Origin: Corythucha ciliata
Lineage: Eukaryota; Arthropoda; Insecta; Hemiptera; Tingidae
NCBI GenBank assembly: GCA_038030265.1
Contig: CM075943.1
Span: 38,006,001-38,070,000 of the forward strand
DNA length: 64,000 nucleotides
Direction of reading: 5' to 3'
Shown: piece by piece, positions 43,901-55,631 of the stretch
How the letters are laid out: each line of letters begins with the position of its first letter
Numbering within the stretch: position 1 is the first letter of the stretch
Position numbers and translations under genes: made by a program
Notes under the pieces: generated by a model
What the model saw: only the letters and a program-made list of their open reading frames with translations
What the model was told of the DNA's origin: nothing
Database searches by the model: none

Positions 43901-46171
43901 GAACGGCGAGCCGATTACTGAGGGTACGCTGGAGATAGCATGCCGCCCCCGAAACGAGTACGAAGGACAAATACGAATAAATTCAAAAAATTCACAGACG
44001 TTGGTATAAGAGTAGGGAACAAGTTGGAATAGGTGAGAAAAGTGGGCGGGTGGCATATAAGAGAACGGCGAGCCGATTACTGAGGGTACGCTGGAGATAG
44101 CATGCCGCCCCCGAAACGAGTGTGACGGACAAATACGAATAAATTCAAAAAATTCACAGACGTTCGTATAAGGGTAGGGAACAAGGTGAAATAGGTGAGA
44201 AAAGTGGGCGGGTGGCATATAAGAGAACGGCGAGCCGATTACTGAGGGTACGCTGGAGATAGCATGCCGCCCCCGAAACGAGTACGAAGGACAAATACGA
44301 ATAAATTCAAAAAATTCACAGACGTTGGTATAAGGGTAGGGAACAAGTTGGAATAGGTGAGAAAAGTGGGCGGGTGGCATATAAGAGAACGGCGAGCCGA
44401 TTACTGAGGGTACGCTGGAGATAGCATGCCGCCCCCGAAACGAGTACGAAGGACAAATACGAATAAATTCAAAAAATTCACAGACGTTGGTATAAGGGTA
44501 GGGAACAAGTTGGAATAGGTGAGAAAAGTGGGCGGGTGGCATATAAGAGAACGGCGAGCCGATTACTGAGGGTACGCTGGAGATAGCATGCCGCCCCCGA
44601 AACGAGTACGAAGGACAAATACGAATAAATTCAAAAAATTCACAGACGTTGGTATAAGGGTAGGGAACAAGTTGGAATAGGTGAGAAAAGTGGGCGGGTG
44701 GCATATAAGAGAACGGCGAGCCGATTACTGAGGGTACGCTGGAGATAGCATGCCGCCCCCGAAACGAGTACGAAGGACAAATACGAATAAATTCAAAAAA
44801 TTCACAGACGTTGGTATAAGGGTAGGGAACAAGTTGGAATAGGTGAGAAAAGTGGGCGGGTGGCATATAAGAGAACGGCGAGCCGATTACTGAGGGTACG
44901 CTGGAGATAGCATGCCGCCCCCGAAACGAGTACGAAGGACAAATACGAATAAATTCAAAAAATTCACAGACGTTGGTATAAGGGTAGGGAACAAGTTGGA
45001 ATAGGTGAGAAAAGTGGGCGGGTGGCATATAAGAGAACGGCGAGCCGATTACTGAGGGTACGCTGGAGATAGCATGCCGCCCCCGAAACGAGTGTGACGG
45101 ACAAATACGAATAAATTCAAAAAATTCACAGACGTTCGTATAAGGGTAGGGAACAAGGTGAAATAGGTGAGAAAAGTGGGCGGGTGGCATATAAGAGTAC
45201 GGCGAGCCGATTACTGAGGGTACGCTGGAGATAGCATGCCGCCCCCGAAACGAGTACGAAGGACAAATACGAATAAATTCAAAAAATTCACAGACGTTGG
45301 TATAAGAGTAGGGAACAAGTTGGAATAGGTGAGAAAAGTGGGCGGGTGGCATATAAGAGAACGGCGAGCCGATTACTGAGGGTACGCTGGAGATAGCATG
45401 CCGCCCCCGAAACGAGTACGAAGGACAAATACGAATAAATTCAAAAAATTCACAGACGTTGGTATAAGAGTAGGGAACAAGTTGGAATAGGTGAGAAAAG
45501 TGGGCGGGTGGCATATAAGAGAACGGCGAGCCGATTACTGAGGGTACGCTGGAGATAGCATGCCGCCCCCGAAACGAGTACGAAGGACAAATACGAATAA
45601 ATTCAAAAAATTCACAGACGTTGGTATAAGGGTAGGGAACAAGTTGGAATAGGTGAGAAAAGTGGGCGGGTGGCATATAAGAGAACGGCGAGCCGATTAC
45701 TGAGGGTACGCTGGAGATAGCATGCCGCCCCCGAAACGAGTACGAAGGACAAATACGAATAAATTCAAAAAATTCACAGACGTTGGTATAAGGGTAGGGA
45801 ACAAGTTGGAATAGGTGAGAAAAGTGGGCGGGTGGCATATAAGAGAACGGCGAGCCGATTACTGAGGGTACGCTGGAGATAGCATGCCGCCCCCGAAACG
45901 AGTGTGACGGACAAATACGAATAAATTCAAAAAATTCACAGACGTTCGTATAAGGGTAGGGAACAAGGTGAAATAGGTGAGAAAAGTGGGCGGGTGGCAT
46001 ATAAGAGAACGGCGAGCCGATTACTGAGGGTACGCTGGAGATAGCATGCCGCCCCCGAAACGAGTGTGACGGACAAATACGAATAAATTCAAAAAATTCA
46101 CAGACGTTGGTATAAGGGTAGGGAACAAGTTGGAATAGGTGAGAAAAGTGGGCGGGTGGCATATAAGAGAA
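40980..46171 (-). repeat. Left 162-bp tandem array, ~32 monomers
   Basis: Monomers follow each other every 162 bp (one early unit is 161 bp). Each contains 'ggtgagaaaagtgggcgggt', 'gagaacggcgagccgattac' and 'cgaataaattcaaaaaattc'. Two sequence types alternate in blocks: 'ttggtataa...agttggaata' and 'ttcgtataa...aggtgaaata'. A third variable site reads 'gtgtgacgg' or 'gtacgaagg'. A few monomers near both ends carry a distinct 'gcggggggcaggcatgcc' segment. The period is divisible by three and the - strand frame has no stop, so a 1,268-residue frame arises. I do not treat it as a gene. Confidence 0.95.
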
Positions 46172-46269
46172 CATCACTTGGTAGAATCCGTGGCACTGTG
46201 ATCACAACAGTCTAAGACTTTGTTGGTCAAAGGCCGCACATATTTATCCATAAAAAATTGTAAGTAGAA

Positions 46270-47110
46270 ACAAATTACTCAATAAATTGAGGAAATTAAG
46301 CGAATTGTGCTCATTCGCAGGTTGAGGGGTATCGCTGGAAGCGATAGTCGGACTGTTCGATTGGAGGCAGCTTTTTTTAACGACTGGAACATGATGAACC
46401 AAAACAACAATGACTTTTCCATAAAATACGTTGGTTAGTAGGTGAAGTTAAAACCCTAAAGTGACGAATTTGTAACAATTTTTCCATTAATGGGTCAAGA
46501 GAACTGGCTGGACAGGATCGTCGTCATTTTCGAAAGCTTCAACCAAACCACCACCAGCAACCAAACCACCACCAAAGCAGCAAGGAATGAAAGAATTCCT
46601 GAAATTGATAAATGTTGGCTCACTATCAGGTTAAGTGGTATGTCTGGAAAGGAATGTCGAAATAATCGATAGCTTCTTGATTCATTAACGTTGATACCTT
46701 GTTGAACCAAAATTGCAAGGACTATTATGCCAAAACCGCTGGTTAGTTGATGAAAGTAACTCCATAAATTCAAGAAATTGAAACAATTTTTGACATTCAA
46801 AGGTTAAGTGGTCTACATGGAAGCAATCGTCGTAAAACATTCTATACCGAAAACATTAGTTCACGTTACACCTTGACGAACCAAAGCAGCAAGGACTAAT
46901 CTACAAAAAAAATGCTGGTTAGTACATGACAATGCCCCCCCCCCCCAAATTGATGAAATTGAGACATTTCTGCTCATTCACAGATTGAAGGGTCTGGATG
47001 GAAACGGGCGTCGAAATAATCGATTGCTTTTCGAATCTTTCACGTTTATACCCTGATGATCCAAAACAGCAAGGACTTGTCCACCAAAAACTATTGTTAG
47101 TACAAAAAAA
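46270..47110 (+). repeat. Decayed ~176-bp tandem repeat, about five units
   Basis: The word set 'ggttgaggggtatcgctgga', 'gaaccaaaacagcaaggact' and 'ggttagtacatga' recurs with drift. 'ggttagt' words at about 46,741, 46,917 and 47,093 are spaced 176 bp apart. Earlier units (from about 46,290) are more irregular and one contains a 'caaaccaccaccag' expansion. No coding potential. A second satellite inside the foldback element, unrelated to the 162-bp monomer. Confidence 0.65.
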
Positions 47111-47415
47111 TGACCACCAAAATGAGGATGTTTCACAGGTCGAGACTTTGGGGAAAATGTATTTTTTTTTATGATGAAGTATGCGAAAATAAAGCTTAAA
47201 CCGTTTTCCGATCGTCAAAAACTCCATCCATTAATTTTTAATGGTTTTCTATAGTTACGGGCTGCTACCCCAGCCCCCTCGCCCACAAACTCCGTCATCA
47301 AGGCTGCTCCCCATTTCAACAACCTGAAGGCGGCTCGGTTGCAATTATTTCCATTATCTTCAGTTTATTTTATTGACCTGGGTCATATTAAAAGACTCAA
47401 GGGAAAAAAAAAAGA

Positions 47416-47450
<35 letters not shown>

Positions 47451-48347
47451 TATTCTAGGTAAATCACGTCTTAAAGATGTATTTCTTTAACGGTAACCCT
47501 TTTGAAATGGAAACTTCAGCAGCTTCTCGTTTGGGCGCCACGATGTTTATGTTTGGAGGGAAACCTTTCACTCACAATTTCAATTTTTGAATTATTTTTC
47601 AACTATAATTTGTTATCAGTTAGCCGATGCCATTCCTTTGTTTAAATCCTAATGCAGGGGGGTGACACTCATAGCGGGACGGGAAGAATAATTTTGGGGG
47701 AAGTTCCCCGTGACTCGTACCAACGTAACATATTATTCCAAATAAGTAAACAGAGAAAGTGATCATATGGTGGCAGCATTGTTAATAAAAACAAAAACAA
47801 AAATTTTTTTTCTGCTGTTTTAAATAGCCGTCGACGATTTATTTTCAAAAAGTACTTGGAGACTTTTTACGAGATTTGTTTTTTGTTTCTCGACTATTTC
47901 CTCGCTTTTTCTTGCCATTTTTTCAATTTTGTGGCTACGAAAATCGGCGCCTTATATGTTTTAATGTGCATCATGGGGCACTAATCTGCATTAGCGCAGC
48001 AAAAATATAACAATCGTATAAACATGTTATGAATTAACGTAATTAGAAAAATACGTACTTACTTGAAATAACTAATATAACTTGTTTTTCATAGTTACCA
48101 ATAGATGGAGCACCATGTAGCTGTATTGCTCCACACCCTTGAGCTTTGACATAACTTGTACGCATTCGTCAAATTTCGCTGCAACTTTTAAAGACGCACG
48201 CGTATAAGCAACGTACGTAATTTCCGATATACTTCCTGCGTATTGAGAAATGCAACAGCGCATTCATGACATTCTACACAACGCGCGCTACGACACATGG
48301 CTCTGACGCTTTCGAACATCAACTAATCGCGTTTACGATGTAAACAC
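47111..48347. other. Foldback centre, no gene seen
   Basis: AT-rich sequence with an A-run of about 30 bases near 47,419. The short frames show no domain. Confidence 0.4.
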
Positions 48348-48501
48348 TTAGGCCCGATTTCACCAACTTCTTAAACCACGATCAACAACTAATCACGATT
48401 ACAATCTAAACTCTTATATCAAAATTCATATGGGTCGTCATTGGCAACTAATCGCGATCAACTTTAAACGAGATCAATTTTGTAGGTAAAAATGGGCCTT
48501 A
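48348..48501. mobile_element. MITE family A, copy 2 (154 bp), nested in the foldback centre
   Basis: Starts TTAGGCCCGATTTCACCAAC and ends AAAAATGGGCCTTA, inverted relative to 6,442-6,610 with the same internal words (GATCAAC, ACTAATCACGATTAC). A second, partial copy of its right half ('actgatcacgatcaactttc' to 'ggaccttac') follows at about 48,520-48,586. Confidence 0.75.
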
Positions 48502-48584
48502 CACAATTATGCATATTGATCCTTATTGGGAACTGATCACGATCAACTTTCAACGCGACTTTCTTTGCTGAAAATGGACCTTAC

Positions 48585-50199
48585 ACTGAAAGAAAAAGCA
48601 TCGTACTATTAATGAAAAGAGACGTTGCTACTATGAAAATAATCATGTATTTTGGTCCAAAGAACCTGTTCATTCAACCTATGAAAAGGAATTCTTTAAA
48701 TCATGATTCCATTCATAGATTTATGTAAAAGCTCGAAAATCTATGAAATCGTATCATTAAAATTAGCGGACGAGTTTAAAGAAATATTCATTGATATTAT
48801 TAAACAAAATCATCAATACAATGGCCGGAGTGATTTTTCGAATGAAATCCAGACATGATTGAATGAAGATTCTTCGTTATCAGCATGAAGCGAGTTCATG
48901 CTTTTATGAATTATTTTTTCTGGCTCGTCAGCTACGTTCATGTATTCATGAATACATGAATCATGGTAACGAACTCCTTCGTTGTTTGATGTACACTGTA
49001 CATCACAAGTCGAACCCATCCGTTGGGTGGGGGGGGGGTATGAGATGGGGGTTAAAAACTTAGACGCAGATTTTAGGAAAATTCTATTCAATCATTTAAA
49101 AAAAAACAACAAACAAACAAAAACAACTAACAGTACTAAAATAATAAAAATATGGAACATTAACATCACAAGTCGCTTCATTTTAGGGCTAATTTCTTCA
49201 AGTGAAGCCTTTACGTTTTTGTCCTACATTCGAGGGATTTCGAAGTTCTTTTTCCAAGTTCTTGAAATTTACCCCAAAGTCGATATCAATCTGCAAAAAA
49301 TTACATCATTCACTTGCCATAATATGTGAGTCATTCCACTTACCCTCTATATCCCGATGGTACCGAGTATTTGGGCCATCATTCAAGAATTTGGTCCGTT
49401 GAATCAAGTTGGCGAATATCGTTTAGCCTATATTGAGAACTGGCTTTCCACAAAAAATGTTCCATTTCTTCGATAGACAAATTGTCATATAATATTGATC
49501 GCCTCGATGCCTCATAATCGGCCACTGGATCTGTAATATTTTTATCACATGCACACATCACGATTTTTGTTTAGCTGCTAGAGAACAAGGTAAGAAATAT
49601 AACGAGGTAGAGAAAAATAGTATTACAAATTCAACTTCACCTGGAAAATGTGGCAGTACAGACACTCCATTCACGTAGGACGCACTTCTTTTGAACTGAA
49701 CTCCGTAATTCACAGCCACTTCGAGAAGAACCAAGTCGTTCACTGTCTGTTTGAATCTTTCATTGTTACAACGAATCCTCATCAAACATTATTTTGCGTT
49801 AATGAACTGTTCATACTTTTCAAAGGACGTGTTCATATAGTTATGAATGCAAGTAATAATTTATGAACAGAGTTCATTGATTAGATGGGCCAAGGCATAA
49901 AACTCCGCACTGCTTTTTCGCTTCAAAAGTGGGGTTATGAACTTTTCGTTGACGCTGTGAGCACGTGATAATAAATCTTCATGTTTCGTGGGTTTCATGA
50001 AATAGATCATTCAAGCCATGATCAACATTTTCATTGAATTCTATTATCCCAAATTCATAACAACGATGAATATGATTTCTGTTCATGTAGATCCATGCAA
50101 AAGCCGGTTCATAAAATTAACGAATCGTACGCTGTGACAATGCAAAATTGGTCAAGTATCGCCGTTCATTAATGTTTTCATAATATTTTTTTTCTGTGT
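48585..50199. mobile_element. Possible 1.6-kb element with ACACTGAAA ends
   Basis: The left end ACACTGAAAGAAAAAG and the right end TTTTTTTTCTGTGT are imperfect inverted copies, with 'attaatg' words about 25 bp inside both. Recurrent 'ttcatga' and 'cattcatagat' words fill the interior. The target duplication is unclear and no transposase is visible, so this is tentative. Confidence 0.35.
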
Positions 50200-50384
50200 A
50201 GGTGTGGTTATGTTAGTGTGGACGGTAGATTAGTCTGTCGCGCGCTGTCATGGAGTGAACATCTTCACTCTGCCGGTCAAGTGTTACACGTTTTTGTTAC
50301 CCGCCTAGAAATATCGGAAGATTCCAAAAACTATTAATTTCATAACTTAGTACGTATTCCTCTGAGTGTAAATTTTTTGTGCGG

Positions 50385-53300
50385 CATGCCTGCCCCCCGC
50401 GTACCCTCAGTAATCGGCTCGCCGTTCTCTTATATGCCACCCGCCCACTTTTCTCACCTATTCCAACTTGTTCCCTAACCTTATACCAACGTCTGTGAAT
50501 TTTTTGAATTTATTCGTATTTGTCCTTCGTACTCGTTCGAGGGGTGGCATGCCTGCCCCCCGCGTACCCACAGTAATCGGCTCGCCGTTCTCTTATATGC
50601 CACCCACCCACTTTTCTCACCTATTCCAACTTGTTCCCTACCCTTATACCAACGTCTGTGAATTTTTTGAATTTATTCGTATTTGTCCGTCACACTCGTT
50701 CGAGGGGTGGCATGCCTGCCCCCGCGTACCCACAGTAATCGGCTCGCCGTTCTCTTATATGCCACCCGCCCACTTTTCTCACCTATTTCACCTTGTTCCC
50801 TACCCTTATACGAACGTCTGTGAATTTTTTGAATTTATTCGTATTTGTCCGTCACACTCGTTTCGGGGGCGGCATGCTATCTCCAGCGTACCCTCAGTAA
50901 TCGGCTCGCCGTTCTCTTATATGCCACCCGCCCACTTTTCTCACCTATTCCAACTTGTTCCCTACCCTTATACGAACGTCTGTGAATTTTTTGAATTTAT
51001 TCGTATTTGTCCGTCACACTCGTTTCGGGGGCGGCATGCTATCTCCAGCGTACCCTCAGTAATCGGCTCGCCGTTCTCTTATATGCCACCCGCCCACTTT
51101 TCTCACCTATTCCAACTTGTTCCCTACCCTTATACCAACGTCTGTGAATTTTTTGAATTTATTCGTATTTGTCCTTCGTACTCGTTTCGGGGGCGGCATG
51201 CTATCTCCAGCGTACCCTCAGTAATCGGCTCGCCGTTCTCTTATATGCCACCCGCCCACTTTTCTCACCTATTCCAACTTGTTCCCTACCCTTATACGAA
51301 CGTCTGTGAATTTTTTGAATTTATTCGTATTTGTCCGTCACACTCGTTTCGGGGGCGGCATGCTATCTCCAGCGTACCCTCAGTAATCGGCTCGCCGTTC
51401 TCTTATATGCCACCCGCCCACTTTTCTCACCTATTCCAACTTGTTCCCTACCCTTGTACCAACGTCTGTGAATTTTTTGAATTTATTCGTATTTGTCCGT
51501 CACACTCGTTTCGGGGGCGGCATGCTATCTCCAGCGTACCCTCAGTAATCGGCTCGCCGTTCTCTTATATGCCACCCGCCCACTTTTCTCACCTATTTCA
51601 CCTTGTTCCCTACCCTTATACGAACGTCTGTGAATTTTTTGAATTTATTCGTATTTGTCCGTCACACTCGTTTCGGGGGCGGCATGCTATCTCCAGCGTA
51701 CCCTCAGTAATCGGCTCGCCGTTCTCTTATATGCCACCCGCCCACTTTTCTCACCTATTCCAACTTGTTCCCTACCCTTATACCAACGTCTGTGAATTTT
51801 TTGAATTTATTCGTATTTGTCCGTCACACTCGTTTCGGGGGCGGCATGCTATCTCCAGCGTACCCTCAGTAATCGGCTCGCCGTTCTCTTATATGCCACC
51901 CGCCCACTTTTCTCACCTATTCCAACTTGTTCCCTACCCTTATACCAACGTCTGTGAATTTTTTGAATTTATTCGTATTTGTCCGTCACACTCGTTTCGG
52001 GGGCGGCATGCTATCTCCAGCGTACCCTCAGTAATCGGCTCGCCGTACTCTTATATGCCACCCGCCCACTTTTCTCACCTATTTCACCTTGTTCCCTACC
52101 CTTATACGAACGTCTGTGAATTTTTTGAATTTATTCGTATTTGTCCGTCACACTCGTTTCGGGGGCGGCATGCTATCTCCAGCGTACCCTCAGTAATCGG
52201 CTCGCCGTTCTCTTATATGCCACCCGCCCACTTTTCTCACCTATTCCAACTTGTTCCCTACCCTTATACCAACGTCTGTGAATTTTTTGAATTTATTCGT
52301 ATTTGTCCGTCACACTCGTTTCGGGGGCGGCATGCTATCTCCAGCGTACCCTCAGTAATCGGCTCGCCGTACTCTTATATGCCACCCGCCCACTTTTCTC
52401 ACCTATTTCACCTTGTTCCCTACCCTTATACGAACGTCTGTGAATTTTTTGAATTTATTCGTATTTGTCCGTCACACTCGTTTCGGGGGCGGCATGCTAT
52501 CTCCAGCGTACCCTCAGTAATCGGCTCGCCGTTCTCTTATATGCCACCCGCCCACTTTTCTCACCTATTCCAACTTGTTCCCTACTCTTATACCAACGTC
52601 TGTGAATTTTTTGAATTTATTCGTATTTGTCCGTCACACTCGTTCGAGGGGTGGCATGCCTGCCCCCCGCGTACCCACAGTAATCGGCTCGCCGTTCTCT
52701 TATATGCCACCCGCCCACTTTTCTCACCTATTCCAACTTGTTCCCTACTCTTATACCAACGTCTGTGAATTTTTTGAATTTATTCGTATTTGTCCTTCGT
52801 ACTCGTTTCGGGGGCGGCATGCTATCTCCAGCGTACCCTCAGTAATCGGCTCGCCGTTCTCTTATATGCCACCCGCCCACTTTTCTCACCTATTTCACCT
52901 TGTTCCCTACCCTTATACGAACGTCTGTGAATTTTTTGAATTTATTCGTATTTGTCCGTCACACTCGTTTCGGGGGCGGCATGCTATCTCCAGCGTACCC
53001 TCAGTAATCGGCTCGCCGTTCTCTTATATGCCACCCGCCCACTTTTCTCACCTATTTCACCTTGTTCCCTACCCTTATACGAACGTCTGTGAATTTTTTG
53101 AATTTATTCGTATTTGTCCGTCACACTCGTTTCGGGGGCGGCTAGCTATCTCCAGCGTACCCTCAGTAATCGGCTCGCCGTTCTCTTATATGCCACCCGC
53201 CCACTTTTCTCACCTATTCCAACTTGTTCCCTACCCTTATACCAACGTCTGTGAATTTTTTGAATTTATTCGTATTTGTCCGTCACACTCGTTCGAGGGG

Positions 53301-54970
53301 TGGCATGCCTGCCCCCCGCGTACCCACAGTAATCGGCTCGCCGTTCTCTTATATGCCACCCGCCCACTTTTCTCACCTATTCCAACTTGTTCCCTACTCT
53401 TATACCAACGTCTGTGAATTTTTTGAATTTATTCGTATTTGTCCGTCACACTCGTTCGAGGGGTGGCATGCATGCCCCCCGCGTACCCACAGTAATCGGC
53501 TCGCCGTTCTCTTATATGCCACCCGCCCACTTTTCTCACCTATTTCACCTTGTTCCCTACCCTTATACGAACGTCTGTGAATTTTTTGAATTTATTCGTA
53601 TTTGTCCGTCACACTCGTTTCGGGGGCGGCATGCTATCTCCAGCGTACCCTCAGTAATCGGCTCGCCGTACTCTTATATGCCACCCGCCCACTTTTCTCA
53701 CCTATTTCACCTTGTTCCCTACCCTTATACGAACGTCTGTGAATTTTTTGAATTTATTCGTATTTGTCCGTCACACTCGTTTCGGGGGCGGCATGCTATC
53801 TCCAGCGTACCCTCAGTAATCGGCTCGCCGTTCTCTTATATGCCACCCGCCCACTTTTCTCACCTATTCCAACTTGTTCCCTACCCTTATACCAACGTCT
53901 GTGAATTTTTTGAATTTATTCGTATTTGTCCGTCACACTCGTTCGAGGGGTGGCATGCCTGCCCCCCGCGTACCCACAGTAATCGGCTCGCCGTTCTCTT
54001 ATATGCCACCCGCCCACTTTTCTCACCTATTCCAACTTGTTCCCTACTCTTATACCAACGTCTGTGAATTTTTTGAATTTATTCGTATTTGTCCTTCGTA
54101 CTCGTTTCGGGGGCGGCATGCTATCTCCAGCGTACCCTCAGTAATCGGCTCGCCGTTCTCTTATATGCCACCCGCCCACTTTTCTCACCTATTTCACCTT
54201 GTTCCCTACCCTTATACGAACGTCTGTGAATTTTTTGAATTTATTCGTATTTGTCCGTCACACTCGTTTCGGGGGCGGCATGCAGTGTCCAGCGTATCCT
54301 CAGTAATCGGCTCGCCGTTCTCTTATATGCCACCCGCCCACTTTTCTCACCTATTCCAACTTGTTCCCTACCCTTATACCAACGTCTGTGAATTTTTTGA
54401 ATTTATTCGTATTTGTCCGTTACACTCGTTTCGGGGGCGGCATGCTATCTCCAGCGTACCCTCAGTAATCGGCTCGCCGTTCTCTTATATGCCACCCGCC
54501 CACTTTTCTCACCTATTCCAACTTGTTCCCTACCCTTATACCAACGTCTGTGAATTTTTTGAATTTATTCGTATTTGTCCGTCACACTCGTTTCGGGGGC
54601 GGCATGCAGTGTCCAGCGTATCCTCAGTAATCGGCTCGCCGTTCTCTTATATGCCACCCGCCCACTTTTCTCACCTATTTCACCTTGTTCCCTACCCTTA
54701 CACCAACGTCTGTGAATTTTTTGAATTTATTCGTATTTGTCCTTCGCACTCGTTCGGGGGGCGGCATGCTATCTCCAGCGTACCCTCAGTAATCGGCTCG
54801 CCGTTCTCTTATATGCCACCCGCCCACTTTTCTCACCTATTCCAACTTGTTCCCTACCCTTATACCAACGTCTGTGAATTTGTTGAATTTATTCGTATTT
54901 GTCCTACGTACTCGTTCAAGGGGTGGCATGCCTGCCCCCCGCGTACCCACAGTAATCGGCTCGCCGTTCT
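50385..54970 (+). repeat. Right 162-bp tandem array, ~28 monomers
   Basis: Inverted counterpart of the left array with the same period and the same monomer types. The 'ggggtggcatgcctgcccc' type occurs at both ends and also at about 52,640, 53,290, 53,450 and 53,940. One unit near 53,140 has 'gctagctatc' for 'gcatgctatc', and two units (54,281 and 54,604) share 'gcatgcagtgtccagcgtat', indicating local duplication of a pair. The + strand frame is open (766 residues from 50,468), for the same arithmetic reason as on the left. Confidence 0.95.
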
Positions 54971-55485
54971 CTCTGGTGGGGGGGGGGGAGTTTGTCCTAT
55001 TTTTTACTTATGCCATGTTGTACCTCATCCTCTGTTCGTTATTTCATTCCGAATTGTTCTTATGCTAACATGGTGGTGGTTACTTGGGGGCGGTATCGCC
55101 TCGTTATACTGACCCGCATGGCATGAATGTAGTGTACAGTGTACAGGTTGTTCGTGACACGCTCTTTCTCTTCAGGTGTGGTATTTAATGCTTGCTAATA
55201 ATGGTTTTTCAATGTAATTAACATTTTTCATGTACCTGTGTGCTGCTGTCGAGTCAGACATTGGTTTTATGACTCTAATGTAAAGGGTAATGGCGTCCTA
55301 ATGTGGCAATTTTTAAATTCAATTTTGTTAGCTTCTGTTTTTGCTGGCGGTAGACTGATGTTCTGAATTTTTTGATTTTGTTAGCTTCTCTATTGGCTGT
55401 ACCTAGACTCAAGTGCGATTCCTGTCATGCGGGTTAGTATTTTGCCCCCTGAAAGAGTGTAAAAGGGGGCTAGCTTCACACACGT
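54971..55485 (-). repeat. Right terminal unique segment of the foldback element
   Basis: Inverted copy of 40,464-40,979, from the G-run beside the array out to 'cttcacacacgt'. Followed directly by the second CATTTCTCA. Confidence 0.9.
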
Positions 55486-55631
55486 CATTTCTCAAAGCCA
55501 TTTTTCAAGGTCCCCTCCCCCCATCATGCTGTCAATCATGGTAAAATTGTTTTATCTATCATTCAATAATGATCGATGCCCAAAACCCGTATTTGGATCA
55601 CACGTTTACGCTGTACGCTAACGTTAAGATA

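Larger units (their letters stand above)
46172..50384. other. Single-copy centre of the foldback element, no transposase found
   Basis: 4.2 kb between the arrays. The largest open frames are about 100-115 residues, without a MULE, hAT or other transposase motif. Contents: a decayed ~176-bp repeat (46,270-47,110), poly(A) (47,419-47,448), a MITE of family A (48,348-48,501) and a possible 1.6-kb insertion (48,585-50,199). The centre therefore looks like an old, repeatedly invaded spacer, or the relic of a lost coding region. Confidence 0.6.
40464..55485. mobile_element. Giant foldback-type transposon (15.0 kb) with tandem-repeat arms
   Basis: The ends ACGTGTGTGAAGCTAGC (40,464) and its exact complement (ending 55,485) are flanked by the perfect 9-bp duplication CATTTCTCA (40,455-40,463 and 55,486-55,494). 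Each arm has ~515 bp of unique terminal sequence, then an array of 162-bp monomers: about 32 copies on the left (40,980-46,171) and 28 on the right (50,385-54,970), in opposite orientation. The centre (46,172-50,384) is single-copy. Long inverted repeats built of tandem units plus a 9-bp TSD are the defining traits of Drosophila FB elements, which are linked to Mutator-like (MULE) transposases. No transposase gene is visible, so this copy is non-autonomous. Confidence 0.85.

Noticed and set aside
42371..46177. A 1,268-residue open frame on the - strand with a 54-residue repeat
   Set aside because: The monomer is 162 bp, so any frame lacking a stop in one unit stays open. The chance that a random 54-codon frame has no stop is about 7%, or roughly one in three for any of six frames. 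There is no start context, domain or splice evidence, and frames break wherever a monomer length changes.
40980..54970. CRISPR-like regular repeats
   Set aside because: Units are contiguous 162-bp tandem copies without unique spacers, in a eukaryotic intron.
50468..55112. Mirror open frames on the + strand (766, 412 and shorter residues)
   Set aside because: They are the same repeat text in the inverted right array and follow from the same arithmetic.
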